The notes under the pieces were generated by a model. That model was not told where the DNA came from. It did no database searches and was given only the letters and a program-made list of their open reading frames with translations. 64,000 bases of DNA, taken from assembly GCF_029239295.1 (NCBI RefSeq), contig NZ_JAQZBC010000010.1, positions 1-64,000 of the forward strand, written 5' to 3'. The stretch's first letter is position 1; each line of letters begins with the position of its first letter. This stretch comes from Sphingomonas sp. Lineage in GTDB: Bacteria; Pseudomonadota; Alphaproteobacteria; Sphingomonadales; Sphingomonadaceae. Below are positions 1 to 7,623 of this stretch, piece after piece. The position numbers were made by a program, and so were the translations under genes.

Positions 1-795
1 GGCATGTCGGCGCATCAGGTGTTGGCGCCGCTCATCACCGCCAGCATTGCGATTGCGGTGATCAGCTTCGTGTTCAACGACCGGGTCGTGTCGAGGGCAA
101 CGTCCACGCTCAGCCAGTGGCAAAAGGTCAATTACGGGAAGCTTCCGATCGATCGAGGCGATCGATCCAACGTCTGGGTCCGAACAGGCGACGATCTGGT
201 CGAGGTCGATCAGATCCGCGGGCGCGGCGATAATGCGATCCTGGGGGGGGTCACGCTGTATGAGCGGGACGGTGGACGGCTGCGCACGATCATCACGGCT
301 CCTACCGGTCGCCGCAGCGGCGATGGCTGGGCGATCGGGCCGGCAAAGCGGTTCGACGTCGACACCGGGCGCTTGAGCGATGTCGGCACGGTCGTGATCG
401 CCCGCGGCGTGACGCCGGATCAGTTCACGCTGTCATCGGTGAATGCCGACGGCCTGTCGTTCCGCGCGCTGAACGAGGCGATCGACGATCTCGCCGCCGC
501 AGGACGTCCGACGGCGGCGCTCGAGGGATCGCTGTGGCATAAATTGTCCGGGCCGCTGTCGTCGGTGCTGATGCCGCTTCTGGGTGCGGTGGCGGCGTTC
601 GGGATCGCGCGGTCGGGCAAGCTGTTCATCCGCGCGGTGATCGGCATGGGGCTTGGCTTCGCATATTTCGTCGCCGACAATTTCGCGCTCGCAATGGGTA
701 ATCTCGGCGCTTACCCGCCGTTCCTCGCGGCCTGGGCGCCGTTCCTGCTGTTCCTGCTGATCGGTGAAGCGGTGCTTCTGCGCACCGAGGAATAG
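1..795 (+). CDS. lptG: LptG-type LPS export permease, 5' end outside window
   Basis: YjgP/YjgQ (LptF/LptG) family permease, which with LptB drives lipopolysaccharide from the inner membrane to the outer membrane bridge. The visible part has one hydrophobic segment (about residues 8-27), a hydrophilic periplasmic domain (about 30-185), then three C-terminal membrane segments (about 187-260). Family members have three helices before the periplasmic domain, so roughly 100 residues lie upstream of the window. The frame is open to base 1; the ATG at base 4 is probably internal. LptG rather than LptF is a guess from the C-terminal layout. It ends convergently with the desaturase gene. Confidence 0.8.
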   Translation, partial: GMSAHQVLAPLITASIAIAVISFVFNDRVVSRATSTLSQWQKVNYGKLPIDRGDRSNVWVRTGDDLVEVDQIRGRGDNAILGGVTLYERDGGRLRTIITAPTGRRSGDGWAIGPAKRFDVDTGRLSDVGTVVIARGVTPDQFTLSSVNADGLSFRALNEAIDDLAAAGRPTAALEGSLWHKLSGPLSSVLMPLLGAVAAFGIARSGKLFIRAVIGMGLGFAYFVADNFALAMGNLGAYPPFLAAWAPFLLFLLIGEAVLLRTEE

Positions 796-851
796 CCTCC
801 CCCCCGACCTCGTCGGGAGCCGCCAAACCGCCTACCCCACAGATCGATCGA

Positions 852-876
852 GCAGCGCTGGTTCTGCCAGCGCTGC
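852..876. terminator. Perfect 10-bp hairpin between convergent genes
   Basis: GCAGCGCTGG and CCAGCGCTGC form a perfect 10-bp stem around a 5-base loop, between the stops of the permease gene (795) and the desaturase gene (897, opposite strand). There is no T tract, so it is a terminator-like or 3'-end-stabilising hairpin rather than a canonical intrinsic terminator. Confidence 0.45.
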
Positions 877-896
877 ATCAATCAGTCACGCGTCGA

Positions 897-1985
897 TCAG
901 CGTGGCAGCATCGTGCTGCGGGCAATCTTCCCGATTAGGCCCGGCATCCCGATGTAGTTCGCCTTGTAATAAGGCGATTCGCGATCGAGCACGGCGCTGA
1001 GACGGCGGTGAGCCTCGCCCAGCGCGTGATACGGCAGACCCGGCAGCAGATGATGCAGGGCATGGTAGCGCAAGCCAACCGGTGCCCACAGCGCCGGCAG
1101 CGTGGCCGGCGGCGGTACGTTGACCGAATCGAGGTACTGCGCGGTGACCGTCATCACCTCGCCCTCATTCTCCCACAGGTGCGCGACCAGCGTACGCAGC
1201 TGGTTGATCACCGCGACACCCGAGGCGACCGCCATCACGATTGCAAAGGCACGCAACGTCACCGTGCCGGTGGCGACGAGTGCGATGAGCGACATCGCCC
1301 ACAGCGCGCAGAATGCCTCAATCGTAACCCACTGCCGACGGAAGTCGCCTTCCGGCAATCGACGGCGGAACTGCGGATTGATCGCGAGCGCAGAGAAACG
1401 CTCAACCACCATGCGGCGCAGTGCCGGCGACAGGAGCGAGAGCGGGGCCAGAATGCCATAGCGGAAAAGCAGCGCAACAGGCGCGAGCGCAGCGACCAGT
1501 ACGAACACCGGCAGCGACCACGGCTTCATCAGCGCGAGCGGCAGATATTCGGGATCCTCCGACGTGCCATAACGCGTGCGGGCGTGATGCAGATTGTGCA
1601 CCCCTTCATACATGAAGGACGGCACCAGCATGGGGACACCGATGAAGATGTTATAGGCGAGCCGGAAATGCGGCAGCGACGCATGCTTCACATGGGTAAG
1701 CTCATGGATGAAGCTCATGCCGCGATACAGCGCGAACATGGCGATGACGCCGGCCACCAGCGTCAGCCAGAGCGGCGTGGCCACGATAGCGACCGCCAGC
1801 GCGCCGTAGCCGACCGCGACCGAGCCAAGAAAGTCAGCCCAGTACACCGCCGGACGCGGGGCATTGAGATCGCGCGTCAATTCCGCCGCCGCCTTCAGCA
1901 TGGCGCGGTCATCAGCGACAGGAACGCGCGCGGCCGAACCCGGCGTTGTTCGCGAAAGGATGGTGGTCGTCATGGGCATGTCCAT
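897..1985 (-). CDS. Membrane fatty acid desaturase family protein
   Basis: Integral membrane di-iron desaturase/hydroxylase, 362 aa from the chosen start. All three histidine clusters are visible: HELTHVKH in the first third, HNLHHARTRYG about 40 residues later, and HALHHLLPGLPYH near the C terminus; these bind the two irons. Several hydrophobic stretches flank the boxes. The frame stays open far upstream, but the added residues look like antisense of the neighbouring + strand gene and are rejected. In-frame ATGs lie at 1985, 1979 and 1973; none has a strong Shine-Dalgarno site, so the start is uncertain by a few codons. Substrate (acyl lipid, sphingolipid or carotenoid) cannot be read from sequence. 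Confidence 0.8.
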   Translation of the reverse strand: MDMPMTTTILSRTTPGSAARVPVADDRAMLKAAAELTRDLNAPRPAVYWADFLGSVAVGYGALAVAIVATPLWLTLVAGVIAMFALYRGMSFIHELTHVKHASLPHFRLAYNIFIGVPMLVPSFMYEGVHNLHHARTRYGTSEDPEYLPLALMKPWSLPVFVLVAALAPVALLFRYGILAPLSLLSPALRRMVVERFSALAINPQFRRRLPEGDFRRQWVTIEAFCALWAMSLIALVATGTVTLRAFAIVMAVASGVAVINQLRTLVAHLWENEGEVMTVTAQYLDSVNVPPPATLPALWAPVGLRYHALHHLLPGLPYHALGEAHRRLSAVLDRESPYYKANYIGMPGLIGKIARSTMLPR

Positions 1986-2081
1986 TGGCCTAAGATAGTG
2001 GCGATACGGTGGCTGCAACAGGCTTGCCATCTGTGGAAAGGCCGCTCGCCATGATCGCTTCTCGCGATTACACGAAGCAGC

Positions 2082-3236
2082 ATGACCGGCTCTCTCACTA
2101 TCCGCCCCGTGACGGGCAAGCGCGATCGCAAAGCATTCATCGACCTGCCGTTCCGCCTGTACAAGGATGATCCGAACTGGGTCCCGCCGCTGAAAAGCGA
2201 GGCGATGGGGCTGATCGATCCGGCCAAGAACGGCTGGTACAGCCACGCCAAGGCGCAGCTGTTTGTAGCGGAGCGCGGCGGCCAGGTGGTGGGGCGCATC
2301 TCCGCCCATATCGATCTTCTGGCACTCGAGATGCCTGCCGCCCAGGGCTTTGGCCCCGGCACCGGCCAATGGGGGCTGATGGAGGCGGAGGACGAGACCG
2401 TCTTTCCGGCAGTGGTCGAGCGCGCGGAGCAATGGCTGCGCGGCGAAGGGATGACGCGGGTGCTAGGCCCGATCTCGCAGTCGATCTGGGAAGACCCAGG
2501 TCTGCTGATCAAGGGCTATGACCACCCGCCGTCGGTGATGATGGGTCATGCGAAGCCCGAATACCGCCAGTGGATCGAGGCGGCAGGCTATGCCCCGGTC
2601 AAGCAGCTCATGACCTATGAGCTGGATATCACGCAGGAATTCCCGCCGATCGTCCAGCGCATCATCAAGTCTGGCGAGAAGAACCCGCGCATCAACGTGC
2701 GCCCGGTCGACAAATCGCGCTTCGACGAGGAGGCAGCGATTATCCTGGGCATCCTGAACGATGCGTGGAGCGACAATTGGGGCTTCGTGCCCCTCACCCC
2801 GCCCGAAATCCGCGACGTGGGCGTCAAGCTGAAGCCGATCGTGTTCAACGACCTGATCCGGATCGCCGAGGTGGACGGCGCGCCGGTGGCGTTCATGATC
2901 ACCCTGCCCGATCTGAACGAGCCGCTGAAGGGCCTGAAGGGATCGCTGCTACCGTTCGGCTGGGCAAAGCTGCTGCTGTGGCTGCGCAAGCCGCAGGTGC
3001 GCACGATGCGCGTGCCGTTGATGGGCGTGGTGAAGAGCCTGCAATCCTCGCGCATGGCCAGCCAATTGGCGTTCATGATGATCGAATACATCCGCCGGGC
3101 GGCGGTGCAGGATTACGGCGCCTCGCGCGGTGAGATCGGCTGGATCCTCGATGACAATCAGGGGATGCGATCGATCGCGGAAACGATCGAGAGCCACGTC
3201 AACAAGGTCTATCAGGTGTACGAAAAGGCGCTTTGA
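2082..3236 (+). CDS. GNAT-like N-acetyltransferase family protein
   Basis: A 384-aa soluble protein resembling the large family often labelled N-acetyltransferase or, wrongly, dATP pyrophosphohydrolase. The N-terminal part has a GNAT-like strand-turn pattern (LFVAERGGQVVGRISAHID, about residues 64-82), and the C-terminal part has a second region with EIGWILDDNQGMRSIAE, which resembles an acyl-CoA-binding loop and helix. No substrate can be assigned. It is transcribed divergently from the desaturase gene, with about 96 bp between the starts. Confidence 0.65.
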   Translation: MTGSLTIRPVTGKRDRKAFIDLPFRLYKDDPNWVPPLKSEAMGLIDPAKNGWYSHAKAQLFVAERGGQVVGRISAHIDLLALEMPAAQGFGPGTGQWGLMEAEDETVFPAVVERAEQWLRGEGMTRVLGPISQSIWEDPGLLIKGYDHPPSVMMGHAKPEYRQWIEAAGYAPVKQLMTYELDITQEFPPIVQRIIKSGEKNPRINVRPVDKSRFDEEAAIILGILNDAWSDNWGFVPLTPPEIRDVGVKLKPIVFNDLIRIAEVDGAPVAFMITLPDLNEPLKGLKGSLLPFGWAKLLLWLRKPQVRTMRVPLMGVVKSLQSSRMASQLAFMMIEYIRRAAVQDYGASRGEIGWILDDNQGMRSIAETIESHVNKVYQVYEKAL

Positions 3237-3343
3237 GCGCTGCGCGCGCGGTACCGGTTGTCGGTGCGCCCGCGAACCTGACGCGATTGGGAGGGAGCCG
3301 ATTGGGAGCTGCTGCGGTTGCGGCGGCTTTCAGCATCCCCGCA

Positions 3344-3382
3344 GGGTCTCGCGCAGCGGCCGCTGGGGCCGTGCGCGAGCCC
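3344..3382. terminator. Imperfect long hairpin between convergent genes
   Basis: GGG-t-CTCGCGCA-g-CGGCC pairs with GGCCG-TGCGCGAG-CCC, a long GC-rich stem with two single-base bulges around a short loop. It lies between the stop of the GNAT-like gene (3236) and the stop of the small secreted protein gene (3395). No T tract is present; it probably acts as a bidirectional 3'-end structure. Confidence 0.35.
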
Positions 3383-3394
3383 GATGATCGGCAC

Positions 3395-3643
3395 TTACTG
3401 GCGGATGGCGAGCGGGTCGGTGCCCTGCGCGACCCAGTCAGCGCGCGACTGGCAGTAGCGACGGGCCATGCCCGGGCCGCCGATGGTATCGATCACGCAC
3501 ACGCGGCGCTGATCGGTTGCAGGCTCGAACGACCGCTCAGCGAAGCGTTCGGCGGGCGCGGTCGGCGCGGGTGCAGGAGCCGGTGCGGGTTCCGGAGCAG
3601 CGCCCAGCAGGAGGGCGGCCGTGGCGATTGCGATGATGGTCAT
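3395..3643 (-). CDS. Small secreted protein of unknown function
   Basis: An 82-aa protein. The start at 3643 is chosen because a GAGAGGA Shine-Dalgarno sequence sits about 8 bases upstream and the protein then opens with a signal peptide (MTIIAIATAALLLGAAPEP). The signal is followed by a short Pro/Ala repeat and a C-terminal half with two cysteines (RRVCVID and RRYCQSR) that could form a disulfide in the periplasm. I do not recognise the family. The longer frame to 3766 lacks a signal peptide and is rejected. Confidence 0.6.
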   Translation of the reverse strand: MTIIAIATAALLLGAAPEPAPAPAPAPTAPAERFAERSFEPATDQRRVCVIDTIGGPGMARRYCQSRADWVAQGTDPLAIRQ

Positions 3644-3907
3644 GGTGTGTCCTCTCAGGTTCACAGCGTCCTTCGCGCTGTCCCCAAGAGCGTTGCATCC
3701 GCCGTGCCAATTCCATCCGAGACGTCGTTTCAATGACTTAGCTGATGCACCCCATGCACCGCTCACCGATCTTCAGCGGAGAACGCCAAGTGCCGGCAGC
3801 TTTCACCATGTTGCTGCCGTGCGATCGCGAACGAGGTGCGATCACTTGTCCGGCAATGAACATTTTTTCGGAACATGAGCGCTTCCGCGACGGTGCGCCG
3901 CGGCCGA

Positions 3908-4681
3908 TCAGTCGCGCAAGCGCGCCCAGGTCGGCGCGTGGTCGCTCGCCTTCTCGCGACCACGATAATCCTTGTCGACGCCAGCCTCGACGAGACGGTC
4001 AGCCACGGCGGGCGAGAGCAGCAGGTGATCGATGCGGAATCCGGCATCGCGGCGCCACGCGCCGGCCTGATAATCCCAGAACGTCCAGACCCGACCGCTG
4101 GGGTGACGCACACGGAGCGCATCGGTCCAGCCCTGCGCCAGCAAGGCGCGGTACGCGGCGCGGCTTTCCGGCTGCATCAGGGCATCGTCAGCCATTGCGC
4201 GGGTGGAGAAGGTGTCGTCGTCATTCGGGATGACATTATAATCACCCGCGAGGACGGCAGGCGTCTCCGCGGCGAGCAGCGCGCGTGCACGAGCAGCCAG
4301 GCGGTCCATCCAGCGCAGCTTGTAATCGAATTTGGGCCCCGGCTGCGGGTTGCCATTGGGAAGGTAGATCGAGGCGACCGTCAGGCCGTTGACGTCGCAT
4401 TCCAGATATCGGCTGTGCTCGTCCTCGGGCTCCCCATCCAGGCCGCGCTGTTGCTCGACCGGATCAATGCCCTTGGCAAGAACCGCGACGCCGTTGAAGC
4501 CCTTCTGACCATGCCACACGGCGCCATAGCCGGCGTCGCGGATGTCATCGATCGGGAAAGTGTCATCCGCCGTCTTGAGTTCCTGCAGGCAGACGACGTC
4601 CGGCTGCTGCTCATGGAGATACTCCAGCAATCGCGGCAGTCGCGCCTTGATGCCATTGACGTTGTAGGTGACGATTTTCAC
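3908..4681 (-). CDS. xthA: Exodeoxyribonuclease III
   Basis: AP endonuclease/3'-5' exonuclease of base-excision repair, 257 aa, the usual length. EEP-fold motifs appear in order: MKIVTYNVNGIKARL at the N terminus, CLQELK (metal-binding Glu, about residue 36), GDYNVIPNDDD (catalytic Asp/Asn region, about residue 147), and the C-terminal SDHAPTWARL (catalytic His). It lies 9 bp after the erpA stop on the same strand and is probably co-transcribed with it. Confidence 0.92.
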   Translation of the reverse strand: MKIVTYNVNGIKARLPRLLEYLHEQQPDVVCLQELKTADDTFPIDDIRDAGYGAVWHGQKGFNGVAVLAKGIDPVEQQRGLDGEPEDEHSRYLECDVNGLTVASIYLPNGNPQPGPKFDYKLRWMDRLAARARALLAAETPAVLAGDYNVIPNDDDTFSTRAMADDALMQPESRAAYRALLAQGWTDALRVRHPSGRVWTFWDYQAGAWRRDAGFRIDHLLLSPAVADRLVEAGVDKDYRGREKASDHAPTWARLRD

Positions 4682-4690
4682 GGAGCCGGC

Positions 4691-5029
4691 TTACACCGAG
4701 AAGCTGGTGCCGCAACCGCATCCTGATGCCGCAACGGGATTGTCGACCTTGAACGCCGCGCCGCCGAGCGACTCCACGAAATCCACCGATGCGCCGCGCA
4801 CGAGATCGAGGCTGACCTCGTCCACCAGCAGCTGAACGCCATCGGTTTCGGCGATACGATCGCCAGGTTCCGGCGCATCAGCCAGACCGAACCGATACTG
4901 GAAGCCGGAGCAGCCGCCACCCTCTACCGACAGGCGCAGAATGGCAGGCTTTTGCTGCTTCTCCGCGATGGCCGCCACACGGGCGGCAGCGGAGGGCGTC
5001 AAGGCGATTTCGGGTGCGAGCGTTGCCAT
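4691..5029 (-). CDS. erpA: Iron-sulfur cluster insertion protein ErpA/IscA family
   Basis: A-type Fe-S carrier, 112 aa. The three conserved cysteines are present: GGGCSGFQY (about residue 39) and the C-terminal GCGCGTSFSV. These hold a cluster that is passed to apo-proteins. The ErpA assignment over IscA or SufA rests on its location outside any suf or isc cluster and on the VEGGGCSG context; it is likely, not proven. Next gene downstream, same strand, is xthA. Confidence 0.88.
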   Translation of the reverse strand: MATLAPEIALTPSAAARVAAIAEKQQKPAILRLSVEGGGCSGFQYRFGLADAPEPGDRIAETDGVQLLVDEVSLDLVRGASVDFVESLGGAAFKVDNPVAASGCGCGTSFSV

Positions 5030-5069
5030 AGGATCGAGATAGGACTGCGCCGGCTCGCCCGCAACCGGA

Positions 5070-6260
5070 TCAGTGACCGAGCGCGTCCTGCGCTGCCGGG
5101 CCGCTAGTCGAAACCGGGATCTGGCCGACCGAGCGATCCTGTGCCGCGAGCAGATAATCCGCGGTGGTCAGGAAGGGGATCGGGTTCACGGCGCGACCGT
5201 CGATGCGCACTTCATAGTGAAGGTGCGGGCCGGTCGAGCGGCCGGTCGAGCCCATCAGGCCGATCATCTGGCCGCGGCGCACGCGCGCATTGTCGCTGAT
5301 CAGGATCTTCGACAAATGGCCGTAGCGGGTGGTGATCCCCTTGCCGTGATTGAGTTCGACCAGGTTACCATAGCCACCCTGACGCGCCGCGTGGTTCACG
5401 ACGCCATCGGCAGTCGCATAGATCGGCGTGCCCGTCGGACCGGGGATATCGACGCCGGCGTGCATCGCAGCGGTGCCGCGGAACGGATCGCTGCGGACGC
5501 CGAAGTTGCTGGTGAAGGTAAGGTGCTGGACCGGCTGAACCGACGGGATCGAAATCACGCCCTGCTCAAGCTTGTCGAGCTTCTTCCAGGTCATGAACAG
5601 CGAGCGGAACTGCGCATCGGCGTTCAGATCAGCAGTCGCCTCGGCGCTGGCGGCGGGGATCAGAGGACCACCCATGCCAGTGTTCTTGCCAGCCTTTGCC
5701 ACACGCTCCGGGCGGAGGCCGCGCGCGCGCAGTTCCTGCGCGGCGCTCTGATAACGCTCGTTCAGATGGTCGAGCGCGAGTTCGGCCAGAATGGTCTGGC
5801 GCCGCTCGATCTTGGCGAAGGGAGCGACCGCGAAGGCGGCGAGGCGATCGCCAGCCGGATCAATCTTCAGCGTGGCGAGAGCAAGCTTCTTCTCATCGCC
5901 CACACCGGTCAGCGCCGCGGCAAGCAGCGCCTGGCGATTTTCCAGCTGTGCGGCACGCTCCTCAGCAGCCTTGCGGACGTTTGCCACACGCTCATGCATG
6001 TGGACGAGCTTGCGCTCCATCGTCTCGAGCCGTTCGGCCTGCGGCGCAACACCGGCGGTCTGCCCTGCTGCTGCCGCTGCTCCGTAACCGGCGAACGCCA
6101 CCACGACAGCGGCCGTCCCCGCCATCGCGCTCTGCGACAAGCGGCCGAGGCGTACACGGCGGACCGCGCGGCCATCATGGAAGATCACGTTGCGTGGGGA
6201 AAAGAGCAGGCGGGCGCCAGCAGCGATGCGGTTAGCCGGCGCGAGAGAAATCTTGGACAT
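5070..6260 (-). CDS. M23 family zinc metallopeptidase, membrane-anchored
   Basis: LytM-type peptidoglycan endopeptidase or divisome-type activator. From the chosen start it has 396 aa: an N-terminal transmembrane helix (about residues 46-65), a coiled-coil stretch (about 75-130), a linker, and a C-terminal M23 domain. The zinc ligands are intact: HAGVDIPG (His and Asp), then GYGNLVELNHG and GPHLHYEV (HxH). Catalytic competence is therefore likely, unlike EnvC-type activators. The start at 6260 has a GGGG motif 6 bases upstream; longer starts at 6308, 6320 and 6356 remain possible. Confidence 0.85.
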   Translation of the reverse strand: MSKISLAPANRIAAGARLLFSPRNVIFHDGRAVRRVRLGRLSQSAMAGTAAVVVAFAGYGAAAAAGQTAGVAPQAERLETMERKLVHMHERVANVRKAAEERAAQLENRQALLAAALTGVGDEKKLALATLKIDPAGDRLAAFAVAPFAKIERRQTILAELALDHLNERYQSAAQELRARGLRPERVAKAGKNTGMGGPLIPAASAEATADLNADAQFRSLFMTWKKLDKLEQGVISIPSVQPVQHLTFTSNFGVRSDPFRGTAAMHAGVDIPGPTGTPIYATADGVVNHAARQGGYGNLVELNHGKGITTRYGHLSKILISDNARVRRGQMIGLMGSTGRSTGPHLHYEVRIDGRAVNPIPFLTTADYLLAAQDRSVGQIPVSTSGPAAQDALGH

Positions 6261-6388
6261 CGAACCCCGAGCAAGATTGTTGACGCGCGCACGATCAGCA
6301 AAAGCCATCGCACGTCGCATGTTCAAAACTGGTCTGGATTGCGGCCCCCCGCTCACCGGACACCGTCAACTGCCCTTCTTTTCAGCAG

Positions 6389-7180
6389 TTAAGCAATAGC
6401 GCCGTAGTAATCTCGCGTCAGGCCGGCTGACTCCCGCGCTGAGTCGTTGAACGGACCTTTCACAATGCCGCGAAAACGCGTGCCAATCAGGGATTTCCAG
6501 TGACTGGCAGGGTCCAGATTGGCGGTTGCACAGCTCGTTTTGAACCAGCGCGCACCGATCGCGACATGCCGGATTTCGTCGGTGTAGATGCGGTGCAGGA
6601 TGCGCGCGCTGGTCGAATCCCCGGCCGCCTGGAAACGGTCCACAGTGGCAGGCGTCACGTCCAGCCCGCGCGCTTCCAACGCCATCGGAACGACCGCGAG
6701 ACGCGCCAGAACGTCCCCGGCAGTCGCCTCTGCGGCCTCCCAGAGCCCGGCGTGTGCGGGCAACGCGCCATAGTGGCTGCCGAGCGCGCGCAACCGCCGA
6801 TCGAGCAGCGCGAAGTGCATCGCTTCGTCCGCCCCTACCGAAATCCAATCATCGACGAAGGAGCGTGGAAACGCCGCGCCGAAGCGGCCGGCCATGTCGA
6901 ACGCCAGATCAATGGCGGCAAATTCGATATGCGCCAGCGCGTGGAGCAAGGCGATCCGCCCACGTTCCGATCCGCCCTTGCCGCGCTTGGGCATTCGTGC
7001 CGGCGGCAAGAGCTCGGGCTGGTCCGGTCGCGCCGGCGCATCGGGCATCGACACGTCGAAGCGATGCTCAAGGCGCCCCGCCCGCCAGGCGCGCGCCGCC
7101 TGCCGAGCGGCCCTCACCTTGGCAGCCGGTTCGGCGGTGGCGAGCACCAGTCGCGCGGCCGAGGCGATTGTCGTCGTCAA
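6389..7180 (-). CDS. DUF455 ferritin-like protein
   Basis: A 263-aa member of the DUF455 group of ferritin-like di-iron proteins, related in fold to the tRNA hydroxylase MiaE. Likely metal ligands lie in helix motifs HALAHIEFAAIDL (about residue 80), DEAMHFALL (about 118) and YTDEIRHVAIG (about 195). The reaction is unknown. The start overlaps the stop of the preceding peroxiredoxin gene by four bases (ATGA), which indicates translational coupling in a glnE-bcp-DUF455 operon. Confidence 0.8.
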   Translation of the reverse strand: MTTTIASAARLVLATAEPAAKVRAARQAARAWRAGRLEHRFDVSMPDAPARPDQPELLPPARMPKRGKGGSERGRIALLHALAHIEFAAIDLAFDMAGRFGAAFPRSFVDDWISVGADEAMHFALLDRRLRALGSHYGALPAHAGLWEAAEATAGDVLARLAVVPMALEARGLDVTPATVDRFQAAGDSTSARILHRIYTDEIRHVAIGARWFKTSCATANLDPASHWKSLIGTRFRGIVKGPFNDSARESAGLTRDYYGAIA

Positions 7181-7623
7181 AGTGCGCGCGCCGCGGCCAG
7201 CACCTCAGCCGCGTGACCGGGAACCTTCACCTTGCGCCATGCGCGCACGAGCCGCCCGTCGCGGCCGAACAGGAAGGTGGCGCGCTCGATGCCCATATAC
7301 TGCCGCCCATACATGGATTTCTGCACCCAGGTGCCGAACGCCTCGCAGGCAGATCCATCCTCATCGCTGGCGAGCGTCACCAGCAGATCGTACTTGGACA
7401 CGAACTTCTCGTGCTTGGCCGGCGGATCCTTCGACACACCGATCACAGCCGTGCCGGCTGCGGCGAAGTCGGTGGCGAGCGCGGAAAAGTCCTGCGCCTC
7501 GCGCGTGCACCCAGCCGTGTCATCCTTGGGATAAAAATAGACGACGAGCGGCAGCGGCTGATCCTTCAGGGGCAGCGGCCGGCCATCAATCGCCGTGAGC
7601 GTCACGTCCGGCAGTGTGTCCAT
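7177..7623 (-). CDS. bcp: Peroxiredoxin, BCP/PrxQ type
   Basis: Thiol peroxidase of 148 aa that reduces hydrogen peroxide and organic hydroperoxides. The peroxidatic cysteine is in YPKDDTAGCTREAQDF (about residue 39). The second cysteine normally found five residues later in PrxQ/BCP is replaced (AQDF), so the protein either uses another Cys (GSACEAF, about residue 89) or works as a 1-Cys enzyme. The start lies inside the 3' end of glnE (38-base overlap), and its stop overlaps the DUF455 start. Confidence 0.88.
   Translation of the reverse strand: MDTLPDVTLTAIDGRPLPLKDQPLPLVVYFYPKDDTAGCTREAQDFSALATDFAAAGTAVIGVSKDPPAKHEKFVSKYDLLVTLASDEDGSACEAFGTWVQKSMYGRQYMGIERATFLFGRDGRLVRAWRKVKVPGHAAEVLAAARAL

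Noticed and set aside
1008..2054. 348-codon open frame on the + strand
   Set aside because: It lies antisense to the desaturase gene, and its Arg/Gln/His-rich composition is typical of reverse frames of GC-rich genes.
3866..3895. GGAAC upstream region resembling an EcfG promoter
   Set aside because: The base triplet 16 bases on is CGG, not GTT, and no gene start follows in the right direction.
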